Below, one piece after another: positions 39,643 through 48,172 of a stretch of DNA of 64,000 bases. Below the pieces are notes generated by a model. That model had not been told where the DNA came from. It worked only from the letters and a program-made list of their open reading frames with translations, and made no database searches. The stretch is from Parendozoicomonas callyspongiae (GTDB lineage: Bacteria; Pseudomonadota; Gammaproteobacteria; Pseudomonadales; Endozoicomonadaceae). Numbering within the stretch: position 1 is the stretch's first letter; each line of letters opens with the position of its first letter. A program made the position numbers and the translations under genes. The DNA lies in assembly GCF_023502345.1 (NCBI RefSeq), contig NZ_JAMFLX010000015.1, forward strand, positions 58,795 to 122,794, read 5' to 3'.

Positions 39643-40107
39643 TCAGGCAGCAGGATCAGATTCCTGTGGAGTTCCCTTGTTAACCCGGAATGTTTCGGAA
39701 AGAGTTCCTTCAGCTTCCGGATCCTTGCGGGGAGCATAATCTCTCGGCTGCTCCAGTGGCGTTGTTTTCTCACCTTTGTGATGGATGGCGCTGCTGCCCA
39801 GCAGAGCATCATTCAAGCGGTGGCGGGTCAGTTCATCAACACAGAGTTCATTGGCGCTGGTGGCCAGATGCTCATGAACATCGCGGTAGGTATCAGTTAA
39901 TCGGTTCACAAGGTGGGCACTTGTGCTGAAATGATCAGCCACCTTGTCTTTATATTCTTTCAGTTCAGCTTCCAGCTCGGTGACCCGTGAGCGCAGATTC
40001 CCTGCGGGGCGACCACCTGCCAGAAAGTGGTATAACACGATACCGATCACAAGACCGGTAAAAAAGGCGATGCCTCCGGTTGTCCACAGCAGGTTCGATA
40101 TTTCCAC
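39643..40107 (-). CDS. zapG: ZapG/YhcB (DUF1043) cell-envelope protein
   Basis: A 154-residue protein with one N-terminal membrane helix (LLWTTGGIAFFTGLVIGIVLYHFL) followed by a coiled coil (RVTELEAELKEYKDKVADHFSTSAHLVNRLTDTYRDVHEHLATSA), the DUF1043 hallmark. In E. coli it links division and envelope synthesis. It is divergent from zapE, as in other gammaproteobacteria. Confidence 0.9.
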   Translation of the reverse strand: MEISNLLWTTGGIAFFTGLVIGIVLYHFLAGGRPAGNLRSRVTELEAELKEYKDKVADHFSTSAHLVNRLTDTYRDVHEHLATSANELCVDELTRHRLNDALLGSSAIHHKGEKTTPLEQPRDYAPRKDPEAEGTLSETFRVNKGTPQESDPAA

Positions 40108-40447
40108 AATCCAGCCTCAATTTGGATGAAACGTCAGTTGTCCAGATTCTCTATATGTATAGATGAAGTCGTAGTTTTTAAAGGCGTGAAACGCTTTAGC
40201 ATGAATCAACAGAACCTAACTTATAATCTTTTCCTGCCACTGTATAGGGGTTTCCAGTAACCAACTGTAGGTTCTGTTCAAAAGAGCCTAGAACAGGTTA
40301 GAGTATGCAGCCTGACAGAAGATCAATAAAAATTACGGTCAATAAGTACAAAGCTTCCTCCCGTACTGGAGAAGGTTTCTACAGGGTAGAAACAACAGGC
40401 GTTCTATTCTGGAAGTTTGAAAGAGCAATACCAAATAAGGGAACTGT
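40108..40447. other. zapG-zapE divergent region with a long-armed inverted repeat
   Basis: No gene is visible. AACAGAACCTA (40208-40218) and TAGGTTCTGTT (40268-40278) are perfect inverted arms separated by 49 bases. The motif TCAACAGAACCTAA also occurs at 11250-11263 upstream of the LysR gene. The promoters for both flanking genes should lie here. Confidence 0.5.
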
Positions 40448-41545
40448 ATGACCCCAAGTGAGCGTTATCAGCAGGATCTGCAGCGAGAAGGTTTTGTTCA
40501 TGATCCAGCCCAGGAGATGGCCGTCAGTCACCTTCAGAGGCTTTATGATGACTTACTGGCTGCAGAGCAGGAAACTTCGGGGCTGCTGAGTTTTCTGGGG
40601 TTGGGTAAAAAGAAGAAGACTGTCTGTCGTGGGCTTTATTTCTGGGGCGGTGTTGGGCGTGGTAAAACCTATCTTGTTGATACCTTTTTCGACTGCCTGC
40701 CTTTTGAAGAGAAAATGCGCACCCATTTTCATCGCTTTATGAAGCGTGTGCATGAGGAGTTGAAAACGCTTGATGGTCAGAAGAATCCACTGGTAACCGT
40801 TGCCCGCAGGCTGGCAAGTGAGACAAGGATTATCTGCTTTGATGAATTTTTCGTCACCGATATAACCGATGCCATGATTCTGGCCGGGCTCTTCAATGAG
40901 CTGTTTAAAAATGGCGTTAGCCTGGTGGCAACCAGCAATATTGTTCCGGATGAACTCTATAAGGATGGCCTGCAAAGAGCCCGCTTTATTCCAGCGATTG
41001 AGTTGATCAAAAAGTACACCGAGGTGGTGAATGTTGATCACGGTGTCGACTACCGGCTGCGGGTGCTGAAGCAGGCTGAACTGTACCATCATCCTCTTGG
41101 GGATGATGTTTCGAAGAAGATGGAAGCCAGCTTTTACGCTCTTGCTCCGGATAAATGTCAGTCGCGAAGCAATCATGAACTCGAGATTGAAGGGCGGCCG
41201 ATTCCCTACGTCAAAGTCTGTGAAGACCTGGCCTGGTTCACCTTTACGGCACTTTGTGATGGCCCGCGCAGCCAGAATGACTATATTGAGCTGGCGCGGG
41301 AGTTCCAGACCATTCTACTGTCAGATATTCCCCAGATGGTTCAGGGAATGGATGATCAGGCCCGGCGCTTTATCAACCTGGTTGATGAGTTTTATGATCG
41401 AGGGGTCAAGCTGATTATGTCGGGTGAACAACCATTGCCTGATCTTTACACGGATGGGAAACTTACCTTTGAGTTTCAGCGCACGCTGAGCAGACTGCAG
41501 GAGATGCAGTCCCATGAATACCTGGCCAGAGAGCACCGCCCATAA
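40448..41545 (+). CDS. zapE: Cell division ATPase ZapE (AFG1-like)
   Basis: A 365-residue P-loop ATPase. Walker A is GGVGRGKT (residues 67-74) after RGLYFW, Walker B is RIICFDEFFVTD, followed by ATSNIVPDELYKDGLQRARFIPAI, all typical of AFG1/ZapE. It modulates the Z-ring during constriction in E. coli. Length matches (375). A zinc-sensor gene follows after 27 bp. Confidence 0.94.
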   Translation: MTPSERYQQDLQREGFVHDPAQEMAVSHLQRLYDDLLAAEQETSGLLSFLGLGKKKKTVCRGLYFWGGVGRGKTYLVDTFFDCLPFEEKMRTHFHRFMKRVHEELKTLDGQKNPLVTVARRLASETRIICFDEFFVTDITDAMILAGLFNELFKNGVSLVATSNIVPDELYKDGLQRARFIPAIELIKKYTEVVNVDHGVDYRLRVLKQAELYHHPLGDDVSKKMEASFYALAPDKCQSRSNHELEIEGRPIPYVKVCEDLAWFTFTALCDGPRSQNDYIELAREFQTILLSDIPQMVQGMDDQARRFINLVDEFYDRGVKLIMSGEQPLPDLYTDGKLTFEFQRTLSRLQEMQSHEYLAREHRP

Positions 41546-41572
41546 AACCGGCGGATTTATAGCGGAGACTGT

Positions 41573-41893
41573 ATGGACGCTGCCCAAGAATCAATATCAA
41601 TGTATCTGAGTGATGATGAGCACACCAATCTGGCAAAAATTTTTAAACTGCTGGGGGATGAAGGACGCCTGAAAATTGTACTGGCCTGTATGAATGAGCC
41701 CCGAGCGGTCTGCTGTCTCTCGGAAATTGCGGGATTATCCCAGTCTTTGACCAGCCACCACTTGAGAGCATTAAAGGATATGCGGATCCTGAAGTCACGG
41801 CGCCAGGGACGACAGATGTTTTATGAGCTGGATGATGATCATATTCGCTGTGTATTACAGGATATGATTGTGCATGTACGGGAGCCGCATTGA
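41573..41893 (+). CDS. ArsR/SmtB-family zinc sensor repressor
   Basis: A 106-residue winged-helix repressor. The recognition helix is SQSLTSHHLRALKDM. Metal site alpha-5 is complete: Asp88, His90, His101 and Glu104, spacing D-x-H-x10-H-x2-E, identical to SmtB Asp104/His106/His117/Glu120. Cys47 and Cys48 (AVCCLSEI) also sit at the alpha-3 position. Zinc would release the protein from DNA. A matching TGAA-N6-TTCA operator lies over the zntA promoter 2.8 kb downstream, the probable target. It follows zapE closely and may share its transcript. Confidence 0.85.
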   Translation: MDAAQESISMYLSDDEHTNLAKIFKLLGDEGRLKIVLACMNEPRAVCCLSEIAGLSQSLTSHHLRALKDMRILKSRRQGRQMFYELDDDHIRCVLQDMIVHVREPH

Positions 41894-41916
41894 GGTATAC
41901 AAAACAAGAGTTATTT

Positions 41917-42324
41917 CTATGTGTTTTTAAGGGCTACCCAGTAGATATGTGTTGTAGCCAAAAGGGGAAGAATTAAGGTAAACCAGAACCAGTCTGAACC
42001 ACTTCCCAGCATGGGTATACCGAAAGACAAAAGTGCAAGAAGACCAAACAGAGTAAACAGTTTCAACACTCTCACAGATATCAAATGAACATTCTGGAAG
42101 GTGTATTGGATTAATGTCATTCCAAGACCAATAATGCCGAAAGTTCCTCCTGTCACCATGAAAAGCATGGGAGACATGTGGAGCAGCGAGTTTAAATCCT
42201 GGTTAATAATGGAGTTAATCGCAGAGATCGGATAGAACAACAGCCCTATGCAATAAATAAAGAAAAGGGGGCCGAAGCAAATAACTGCCTCAATCAGTAA
42301 CAAAAGTCCCGCAATTATTCTCAT
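41917..42324 (-). CDS. Small hydrophobic membrane protein, unknown
   Basis: A 135-residue protein with four membrane segments (IIAGLLLLIEAVICFGPLFFI, MSPMLFMVTGGTFGIIGLGM, LKLFTLFGLLALLSFGI, WFWFTLILPLLATTHIYW). ATG 42324 is used; a TTG directly before is in frame. No family recognised. Convergent with the zinc sensor. Confidence 0.6.
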   Translation of the reverse strand: MRIIAGLLLLIEAVICFGPLFFIYCIGLLFYPISAINSIINQDLNSLLHMSPMLFMVTGGTFGIIGLGMTLIQYTFQNVHLISVRVLKLFTLFGLLALLSFGIPMLGSGSDWFWFTLILPLLATTHIYWVALKNT

Positions 42325-42382
42325 CAAGTGACCATGGCTGCTAAAGCAAAGGATTACTTACTCATAATAAGCATTTTGTTTC

Positions 42383-42449
42383 AAACAGCCATGAGCGGGA
42401 AATGCCCACCCCGAAAAATGAAAATGCAGTGGGCATTTCCATGGTAAAA
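42383..42449. repeat. 67-nt structured intergenic repeat, copy B
   Basis: Ends identical to the copy at 18871-18938 (21 nt at the 5' side beginning AAACAGCCATGAGC, and CATGGTAAAA at the 3' side). The internal hairpin differs: AAATGCCCAC (42400-42409) with GTGGGCATTT (42429-42438). The stem is kept although the sequence has changed, so structure appears selected. Confidence 0.75.
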
Positions 42450-42547
42450 TAATGGGGTTATTAACATTATGGGCTTCGGTTCCGGTTGTTAAGCCATTGG
42501 GTTTGACTATTTTTACGCTTTCGTTAATTCGAAGCTGGTAAGCCAAG

Positions 42548-44341
42548 CTGATTCACAGACAGATAATTCCTGCCATCCTGCTGGCTTTCGCTCTTGCTAT
42601 ACCAAATGGGTACAGCGCAGAAAGGAGCCCCTTTTTTCAGGAAGAGAATCAGACGCTGAATGCTGATTCTTTTCCGGATGGAAAGCGTCGTGAATTTCGC
42701 AGGTATCCCTATACATGGCTGCAGTGGGGAGAGGATTTTGTCAGGCATGAAACTGCCAGAGCCATGGTAGCGGCTGGGTATGCTGGCGCTGTATCCGGGA
42801 CAATTTATTTTGCAGAAAAACTGCTTGGCAGGAAGACTTCGCTGGCTACCATCTTGGCAACATTTGCACTCTCAGATGCCCTGCTAGCGGGAAGCTGGCA
42901 GGATTTTGTGTGGCGAAGTGCTGTCAATGTTGCCTCTACTGTTCTTGCTCCCTACGATTCTCCGATGGCTATGGTCAGCCGCATTTTATTATCGCAATTC
43001 TGGCTGTTAAAAGAGACTGTGCCGGATATCTGGCTTGGGTTTCAGCCTCGTTATGAGGGTGAAGTCCCGATACGCTTTATGAATCCGTTTATTCACCAGA
43101 TGTTCCGGATGTATTACGCCACGCCTGACAATGAATATCGCTGGCAGCAGGACGCGCCTGGGCTGGATATTATCTTTGAAGATAATAAGGTTATTGGTTA
43201 TATGATGGCTGCTCCGATGGAGCAGCAGCTGGTTCAATTACATAGTGCAGGACTCAAGGCTGGCGTTGAAAAAATTCAGCTACTGCCATTGAGCACAGAC
43301 TCTATTGCTCTTGAGGCAAATCTGACCTTTTCTGATGGAAGTCTCAAGCAGGTCATGCTGCCAATAGTATTCTCCGGCAATAGAAAAGCCTATTGGTGGG
43401 CAGTGGCTCTGGCAGGTAAGAAGTTAAGAAAGCTGGCCGGGCGAGAAACTCTGCTCAGCCCAATCAACCAATGCAGTCTTCAGCAATTAATTTCAGTTGT
43501 AAACGATGATGAGATAGAACCCTGCAGGTTGAACCTCTCAGAGCAACATGTTGGTGACTGGCAAAATCTGGCGGTGATTTCTGCGGGAAAGAATGGCTAC
43601 TGGTTGTTTGATTATTATCCCTCGCAGGGGTACGAACTCCCGGAAATCTGGTTAAACACAGGGCAGGGATTAGGAAGGCAGTATTCACAGCAGGTTAATA
43701 AGCTGGAATGGATGCGTGGTCCAGCTGCTACCAGAGGGTTCACCAGACTGGCACAGGAAAGCACACGTTCACTGGTCTATCAGGGTATATCAACTCTCTT
43801 TATCCGTTATCTGGAGTATTTGAGGCAGTCTGTTGAGGATGAACGGCAAGGACGTCCACCAGGCAGTCTTCAGGCCTCCACAGAGGAAGGGTTCACAATG
43901 TCTTCCAGAACAGCAGTTCATCTGTCGCATTTTGTTGATGCGCAAAATAGTAGTGGGCAATATGAGCGAGCCCTTGGTGAGTTAAGGAATGGCAGAAAAG
44001 TCTCACACTGGATCTGGTATATCTTCCCCCAGCTTGAAGGGCTTGGAGTCAGCCGTAGTTCACACTTCTACGGTATTCGAAACATCCAGCAGGCTAAGGA
44101 TTATCTTAATGACCCAATACTTGGTTCAAGGCTCAGGGAGTGCTCTCAGGCATTGCTGAATGTGGAAAATCGATCGATTTTGGACATTATGGGAACCTCT
44201 CTTGATGCAACAAAGTTGTACTCTTCCATGACGTTTTTTGAAGCAGCGGCAGACGACTCAGTGGTCTTTAGTGGGGTACTTGAGAAATATTTCAGTGGAT
44301 TACGTGACCAGAATATCCTCGACATGATTAATCGTCGGTGA
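42548..44341 (+). CDS. Exported protein with a C-terminal DUF1810 domain
   Basis: The first ATG (42764) would start inside the protein. The frame is open back to a TAA at 42539 and encodes a clear signal peptide (IIPAILLAFALAIPNGYSA) immediately after CTG 42548, so a non-AUG start (CTG 42548 or ATT 42551) is inferred; total about 597 residues. The middle part is unrecognised. The last 140 residues or so (HLSHFVDAQNSSGQYERALGELRNG...HWIWYIFPQLEGLG) are a DUF1810 domain, usually a stand-alone cytoplasmic protein. Fusion to an exported region is unusual. Alternative: the true ATG has mutated. Confidence 0.65.
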   Translation: MIHRQIIPAILLAFALAIPNGYSAERSPFFQEENQTLNADSFPDGKRREFRRYPYTWLQWGEDFVRHETARAMVAAGYAGAVSGTIYFAEKLLGRKTSLATILATFALSDALLAGSWQDFVWRSAVNVASTVLAPYDSPMAMVSRILLSQFWLLKETVPDIWLGFQPRYEGEVPIRFMNPFIHQMFRMYYATPDNEYRWQQDAPGLDIIFEDNKVIGYMMAAPMEQQLVQLHSAGLKAGVEKIQLLPLSTDSIALEANLTFSDGSLKQVMLPIVFSGNRKAYWWAVALAGKKLRKLAGRETLLSPINQCSLQQLISVVNDDEIEPCRLNLSEQHVGDWQNLAVISAGKNGYWLFDYYPSQGYELPEIWLNTGQGLGRQYSQQVNKLEWMRGPAATRGFTRLAQESTRSLVYQGISTLFIRYLEYLRQSVEDERQGRPPGSLQASTEEGFTMSSRTAVHLSHFVDAQNSSGQYERALGELRNGRKVSHWIWYIFPQLEGLGVSRSSHFYGIRNIQQAKDYLNDPILGSRLRECSQALLNVENRSILDIMGTSLDATKLYSSMTFFEAAADDSVVFSGVLEKYFSGLRDQNILDMINRR

Positions 44342-44374
44342 ATCAATAGTTTCCTGAGCCCGGTCTGAAAATCA

Positions 44375-44424
44375 TTGCTACTGGCAGCCTTTGGATCTAA
44401 TATATGAATATAAATTCATATATT
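44375..44424 (+). promoter_or_regulatory. zntA promoter with SmtB-type operator
   Basis: TTGCTA (44375-44380), a 17-bp spacer and TAATAT (44398-44403) form a sigma-70 promoter. A perfect 26-bp palindrome (44399-44424; arms AATATATGAAT and ATTCATATATT) contains TGAA-N6-TTCA, the ArsR/SmtB zinc-sensor consensus, overlapping the -10 and start. Zinc should relieve repression. Confidence 0.85.
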
Positions 44425-44453
44425 GAGTCGTCATCCAGCTTGAGGAGGATGTC

Positions 44454-46760
44454 ATGAGTTCCTGCTGCAGTAGCAAAGGTTGCAATACCAACCACTTTCA
44501 CGGTGAAGACAGCTGTGGTCAGCTCAAGGTACAGGGTGCTGGCGTCACAACTGTTTCAGCCTCTGTTCCCGATAAGCCAGACAGTTGCTGTTCCGGTGAA
44601 AGTTGTTGTGACCCGGGTGATGAGGAAAGTGAGCCGTTAGCCTCTAAAGGAGGCGATAGTCAGATCTGGAACATTGCCGGTATGGATTGTCCGGCCTGCG
44701 TCAAAAAAGCCGAAAATGCCCTAAGCCGTGTTTCCGGTGTTATCAGTTCCCATATTTCCTTCTCCACCCTGCGTCTTCAGGTTCAGTATGCTCCGGGTCA
44801 AAATAATGAAGCGGGTGTGGTAGCAGCGATTACTGATCTGGGATTTTCTCTATCCTCCTTTGATGAAGCACCTCCTGAAGAGGAAGAACCCGGTTTCTTC
44901 AAGAAATACAGTTCCATTCTCATTCTTGCTGCCCTGATGGGAGCAGGAATCCTGGCTAAGAGCTTTAACCCGGAAGCTGGTTCCATTGCCCTGATCCTGG
45001 CCTGTGTCTGGGGTCTGATCCCTATCGCAAAACAGGCCTGGTCACAGGCGCGCTCTGGCACGCCTTTTGGTATCGAAACACTGATGACTGTTGCGGCTAT
45101 CGGTGCTCTGGCTCTTGGAGAATACTTCGAAGCGGGCATGGTGCTGCTGCTCTTTATGATCGGAGAGCACCTGGAAGGGCTGGCTGCTTCCCGGGCACGT
45201 CAGGGGGTGAAGAGCCTTATGGCTTTGACCCCAGATAAAGCGGTTCGTGTAACGTCCGGCCCTGATGGTGAGAGCAAGGAAACTGTTCTGGCCAGTCAGC
45301 TTCGTCCTGGTGATCTGATTGAAATCCTTCCAGGGGATCGTCTGGCGGCAGACTGTGTGCTACTAACGGCAACGGCAAGCTTTGATGAAAGCGCCCTGAC
45401 GGGCGAATCCGTGCCTGTGGATCGTATTGCAGGTGAACAGGTGATGGCCGGGAGTCTGGCAGCAGACCGTGTAGCCCGTCTCAAGGTTCTCTCTGAACCT
45501 GGCCATAATGCCATTGATCGGATTCTGAAGCTGATTGAGGAAGCTGAAGAGAATAAGGCTCCCATCGAACGTTTCGTTGACCGCTTCAGTCGCTGGTACA
45601 CCCCATTGATGATGGTGATTTCAGCGCTTGTTATCGTGACTCCTCCCCTGTTGCTGGGTGGTGAGTGGAGTACCTGGGTTTATCGTGGTCTGGCCATGCT
45701 GTTGATCGCCTGCCCCTGTGCCCTGGTGATTTCAACACCTGCAGCTGTTACTTCTGGCCTTGCCCGTGCAGCCCGGCAAGGTCTGCTGATTAAAGGTGGT
45801 GCAGCACTTGAGCAACTGGGTCACATTCAGCAGATCGCCTTCGATAAAACAGGGACTTTGACAGAAGGTCGTCCACAGGTTGTCGATATTGTGACCTTTG
45901 GGGAGAGTCAGGAAACTGTTCTCCAACTTGCAGCAGCAGTTGAAAAAGGCTCACGTCATCCACTTGCTCAGGCGATTGTTCGTTATGCTGATGACAAGAG
46001 TATTCAGTTTGGTGAGGCTGATAATGTCTCTGTATCGGCTGGTAAAGGCGTCAGCGGTCTGGTTGATGGAAAGGCTGTTGTCGTTGGTTCTCCCAGCCAC
46101 CTTAAAGATGAGATCGGACATGTTAAGGATGCAGTTCAAGGTATTGAAGGACTGGAAGAGCAGGGTTGTACTGTTGTCGGTGTCGTCTTTGATGGCGAGC
46201 TGATTGGTCTTATCGCTATCAGCGATACGCTTCGTGAAGATGCTGAAGAGGCCATTCAAAGTCTGAATAAGCTGGGTATTACCAGCATTATGCTGACTGG
46301 TGATAACCCTCGTGCCGCCGCCGCTATTGCCAGCCGCATAGGGGTAGATTATCGCGCCGGCCTACTTCCTGAAGATAAAGTGACAACCGTTCGTGAGCTG
46401 CAGGCTAAAGCACCGGTTGCCATGGTTGGAGACGGTATCAATGACGCCCCTGCTCTTAAGAGTGCCCACGTCGGGATTGCCATGGGTAATGGAACAGATG
46501 TGGCTCTGGAAACCGCTGATGCCGCTTTGACCCATGAGAAAGTGACTGATCTGGCCAATATGATTGATCTGTCACGGGCTACATTGGGCATTATTCGTCA
46601 GAACGTGATCTTTGCAATTGGCTTGAAGGTTATCTTTCTTATGACTAGCTTACTGGGGGTTACCGGGTTATTGCTGGCAGTAATGGCTGATACAGGGTCT
46701 ACAGCGCTGGTCACTTTGAATTCCCTTAGGTTGCTGAAGAAAAAAAGTAAATACAAGTAG
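44454..46760 (+). CDS. zntA: Zinc/cadmium/lead-exporting P-type ATPase
   Basis: A 768-residue P1B-2 ATPase that pumps Zn2+, Cd2+ and Pb2+ out of the cytoplasm. The N-terminal 60 residues are rich in Cys/His (SSCCSSKGC, DSCCSGESCCDPG), then an HMA domain with GMDCPACVKKAENAL. Core motifs: CPCALVIS membrane metal site, DKTGTLTEG phosphorylation site, GDGINDAPALKSAHVGIAMG hinge. GAGGAGG lies just before the ATG. Controlled by the operator at 44399-44424. Two separate cysteine-rich metal traps before the HMA domain are more than E. coli ZntA has. Confidence 0.96.
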   Translation: MSSCCSSKGCNTNHFHGEDSCGQLKVQGAGVTTVSASVPDKPDSCCSGESCCDPGDEESEPLASKGGDSQIWNIAGMDCPACVKKAENALSRVSGVISSHISFSTLRLQVQYAPGQNNEAGVVAAITDLGFSLSSFDEAPPEEEEPGFFKKYSSILILAALMGAGILAKSFNPEAGSIALILACVWGLIPIAKQAWSQARSGTPFGIETLMTVAAIGALALGEYFEAGMVLLLFMIGEHLEGLAASRARQGVKSLMALTPDKAVRVTSGPDGESKETVLASQLRPGDLIEILPGDRLAADCVLLTATASFDESALTGESVPVDRIAGEQVMAGSLAADRVARLKVLSEPGHNAIDRILKLIEEAEENKAPIERFVDRFSRWYTPLMMVISALVIVTPPLLLGGEWSTWVYRGLAMLLIACPCALVISTPAAVTSGLARAARQGLLIKGGAALEQLGHIQQIAFDKTGTLTEGRPQVVDIVTFGESQETVLQLAAAVEKGSRHPLAQAIVRYADDKSIQFGEADNVSVSAGKGVSGLVDGKAVVVGSPSHLKDEIGHVKDAVQGIEGLEEQGCTVVGVVFDGELIGLIAISDTLREDAEEAIQSLNKLGITSIMLTGDNPRAAAAIASRIGVDYRAGLLPEDKVTTVRELQAKAPVAMVGDGINDAPALKSAHVGIAMGNGTDVALETADAALTHEKVTDLANMIDLSRATLGIIRQNVIFAIGLKVIFLMTSLLGVTGLLLAVMADTGSTALVTLNSLRLLKKKSKYK

Positions 46761-46916
46761 TTGTTTTTGCTGAATATGGATGCATTTGTTAGCGTTTTTG
46801 GTGCTGATAAATGCATTTTGTGGTTTTGGTTTGGGCGTATTTTTGTATTTCATTTATGCGTACATGACAGCAAGTTATGGGTAACGCTGTAGTTATAAAT
46901 ACTTACTTGTTAAAGA

Positions 46917-46945
46917 TTGACGAACGTGGCTGATGGCCGTATGTT
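46917..46945 (+). promoter_or_regulatory. Promoter of the metNIQ leader
   Basis: TTGACG (46917-46922), a 17-bp spacer and TATGTT (46940-46945) predict a start near 46952, just ahead of the SAM-II aptamer. Confidence 0.65.
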
Positions 46946-46960
46946 GAACAGCACATTACA

Positions 46961-47015
46961 GGCGCTGATTTGTTACTTCGGCTTGCGGGCGCCTTAAATA
47001 AATACCGCTAAAGAG
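46961..47015 (+). promoter_or_regulatory. SAM-II riboswitch aptamer upstream of metNIQ
   Basis: Stem P1 is GGCGCT (46961-46966) with GGCGCC (46988-46993). The loop has the conserved CTGATTT, then CGGCTTGC. After P1 follow TTAAATAAA and CGCTAAAG, the conserved A-rich joining segment and the pseudoknot strand; GCGG (46985-46988) can pair with CCGC (47005-47008). Order and spelling match the SAM-II (metA) motif that binds S-adenosylmethionine. An intrinsic terminator begins 27 nt later, so high SAM probably stops transcription into metN. Confidence 0.85.
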
Positions 47016-47041
47016 AATGTGTTTGCGCTACAAGAATATGC

Positions 47042-47076
47042 AAAACCACTCTATCGAAGGAAGAGTGGTTTTTTTG
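47042..47076 (+). terminator. Intrinsic terminator between SAM-II aptamer and metN
   Basis: AAAACCACTCT (47042-47052) pairs with AGAGTGGTTTT (47062-47072) and runs into seven T. It lies in the leader of metN, so it is the likely expression platform of the riboswitch. Confidence 0.85.
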
Positions 47077-47137
47077 TACCTGCCTCTTTCTCTTTAGCCC
47101 GCTGATAATAAATTAGTTTGTAGTACGCGGAGCTAAA

Positions 47138-48172
47138 ATGATCAGATTTGAAAAAGTCAGTAAAGTGTTTCGCGGCTCTTCGGGAACCGTAAAAGCACTG
47201 GATGATGTCTCACTCTGGATCCCCGAGGGTTCAATCTACGGCGTTATCGGCTCGAGTGGTGCTGGTAAAAGCACGCTTATTCGCTGTGCCAACCTACTGG
47301 AACGGCCAACCGCTGGCCGGGTTGTTGTTGATGGTCGTGATCTGGTACAGCTTTCACCGGCTGATCTGAGAAATGCCCGCCGGGATATCGGCATGATCTT
47401 CCAGTATTTCAACCTGCTTGCTAACAGCACAGTCTACGAAAATATTGCTTTGCCTCTCAAACTGGCTGGCGAAAAGGCTGCGCGGATTGAGGAAACTATT
47501 GCCCCGCTTCTGGAACTGGTTGGCCTGGAAGACAAGCGCGACAGCTATCCTTCCCAGCTGTCTGGTGGTCAGAAACAGCGTGTTGCTATTGCCCGTGCTC
47601 TGGCCAGCCAGCCAAAGGTTCTGCTCTGCGATGAGGCGACCTCGGCTCTTGATCCCAAGACGACAGTTTCTATCCTGAATCTGCTGCGGGACATTAACAG
47701 AAAACTGGGGCTGACCATTCTTCTGATTACCCACGAGATGGAAGTTGTGAAATCCATCTGTGACCAGGTGGCTATCCTCAGTGACGGTCAGGTGGTTGAA
47801 CACAATGATGTGGAGTCCTTCTTCCTGAATCCCCAGACCGATCTGGCCCGGGAGTTTGTTCGGGCGGCGGTTCATGAAAAACCGATTGAAGATCTGCCAG
47901 CAGGTATTCAGAAAGAACAGACAGAAGGCAGCCATCCGGTGCTGCATATCACTTTCCTGGGCAACAGTACTGTGCAGCCGCTGATTACCCAGGCAGCCCG
48001 TCAATTCAATCTGGACTTCAGCATTATCCAGGCGGATATGGAGACGGTGCATGGCAAAACCATGGGCTTTCTCACGGTTGAAGTGGTTGGTGATGAATTG
48101 AATGCCAAAAGTGCTCAGGCCTTCCTGAGAAAACATGATCTGCAAGTGGAGGTAGCCGGTTATGTCTGCTGA
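47138..48172 (+). CDS. metN: Methionine ABC transporter ATP-binding protein
   Basis: A 344-residue ATPase: Walker A GSSGAGKST, signature LSGGQKQR, Walker B VLLCDEATSALD, H-loop LLITHEME. The C-terminal 90 residues or so form the NIL/ACT-like regulatory domain (VLHITFLGNSTVQPLITQAARQFNLDFSIIQADMETVHGKTMG) that senses internal methionine. The length equals E. coli MetN (343). First gene of metNIQ, overlapping metI by 11 bp. Confidence 0.96.
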   Translation: MIRFEKVSKVFRGSSGTVKALDDVSLWIPEGSIYGVIGSSGAGKSTLIRCANLLERPTAGRVVVDGRDLVQLSPADLRNARRDIGMIFQYFNLLANSTVYENIALPLKLAGEKAARIEETIAPLLELVGLEDKRDSYPSQLSGGQKQRVAIARALASQPKVLLCDEATSALDPKTTVSILNLLRDINRKLGLTILLITHEMEVVKSICDQVAILSDGQVVEHNDVESFFLNPQTDLAREFVRAAVHEKPIEDLPAGIQKEQTEGSHPVLHITFLGNSTVQPLITQAARQFNLDFSIIQADMETVHGKTMGFLTVEVVGDELNAKSAQAFLRKHDLQVEVAGYVC

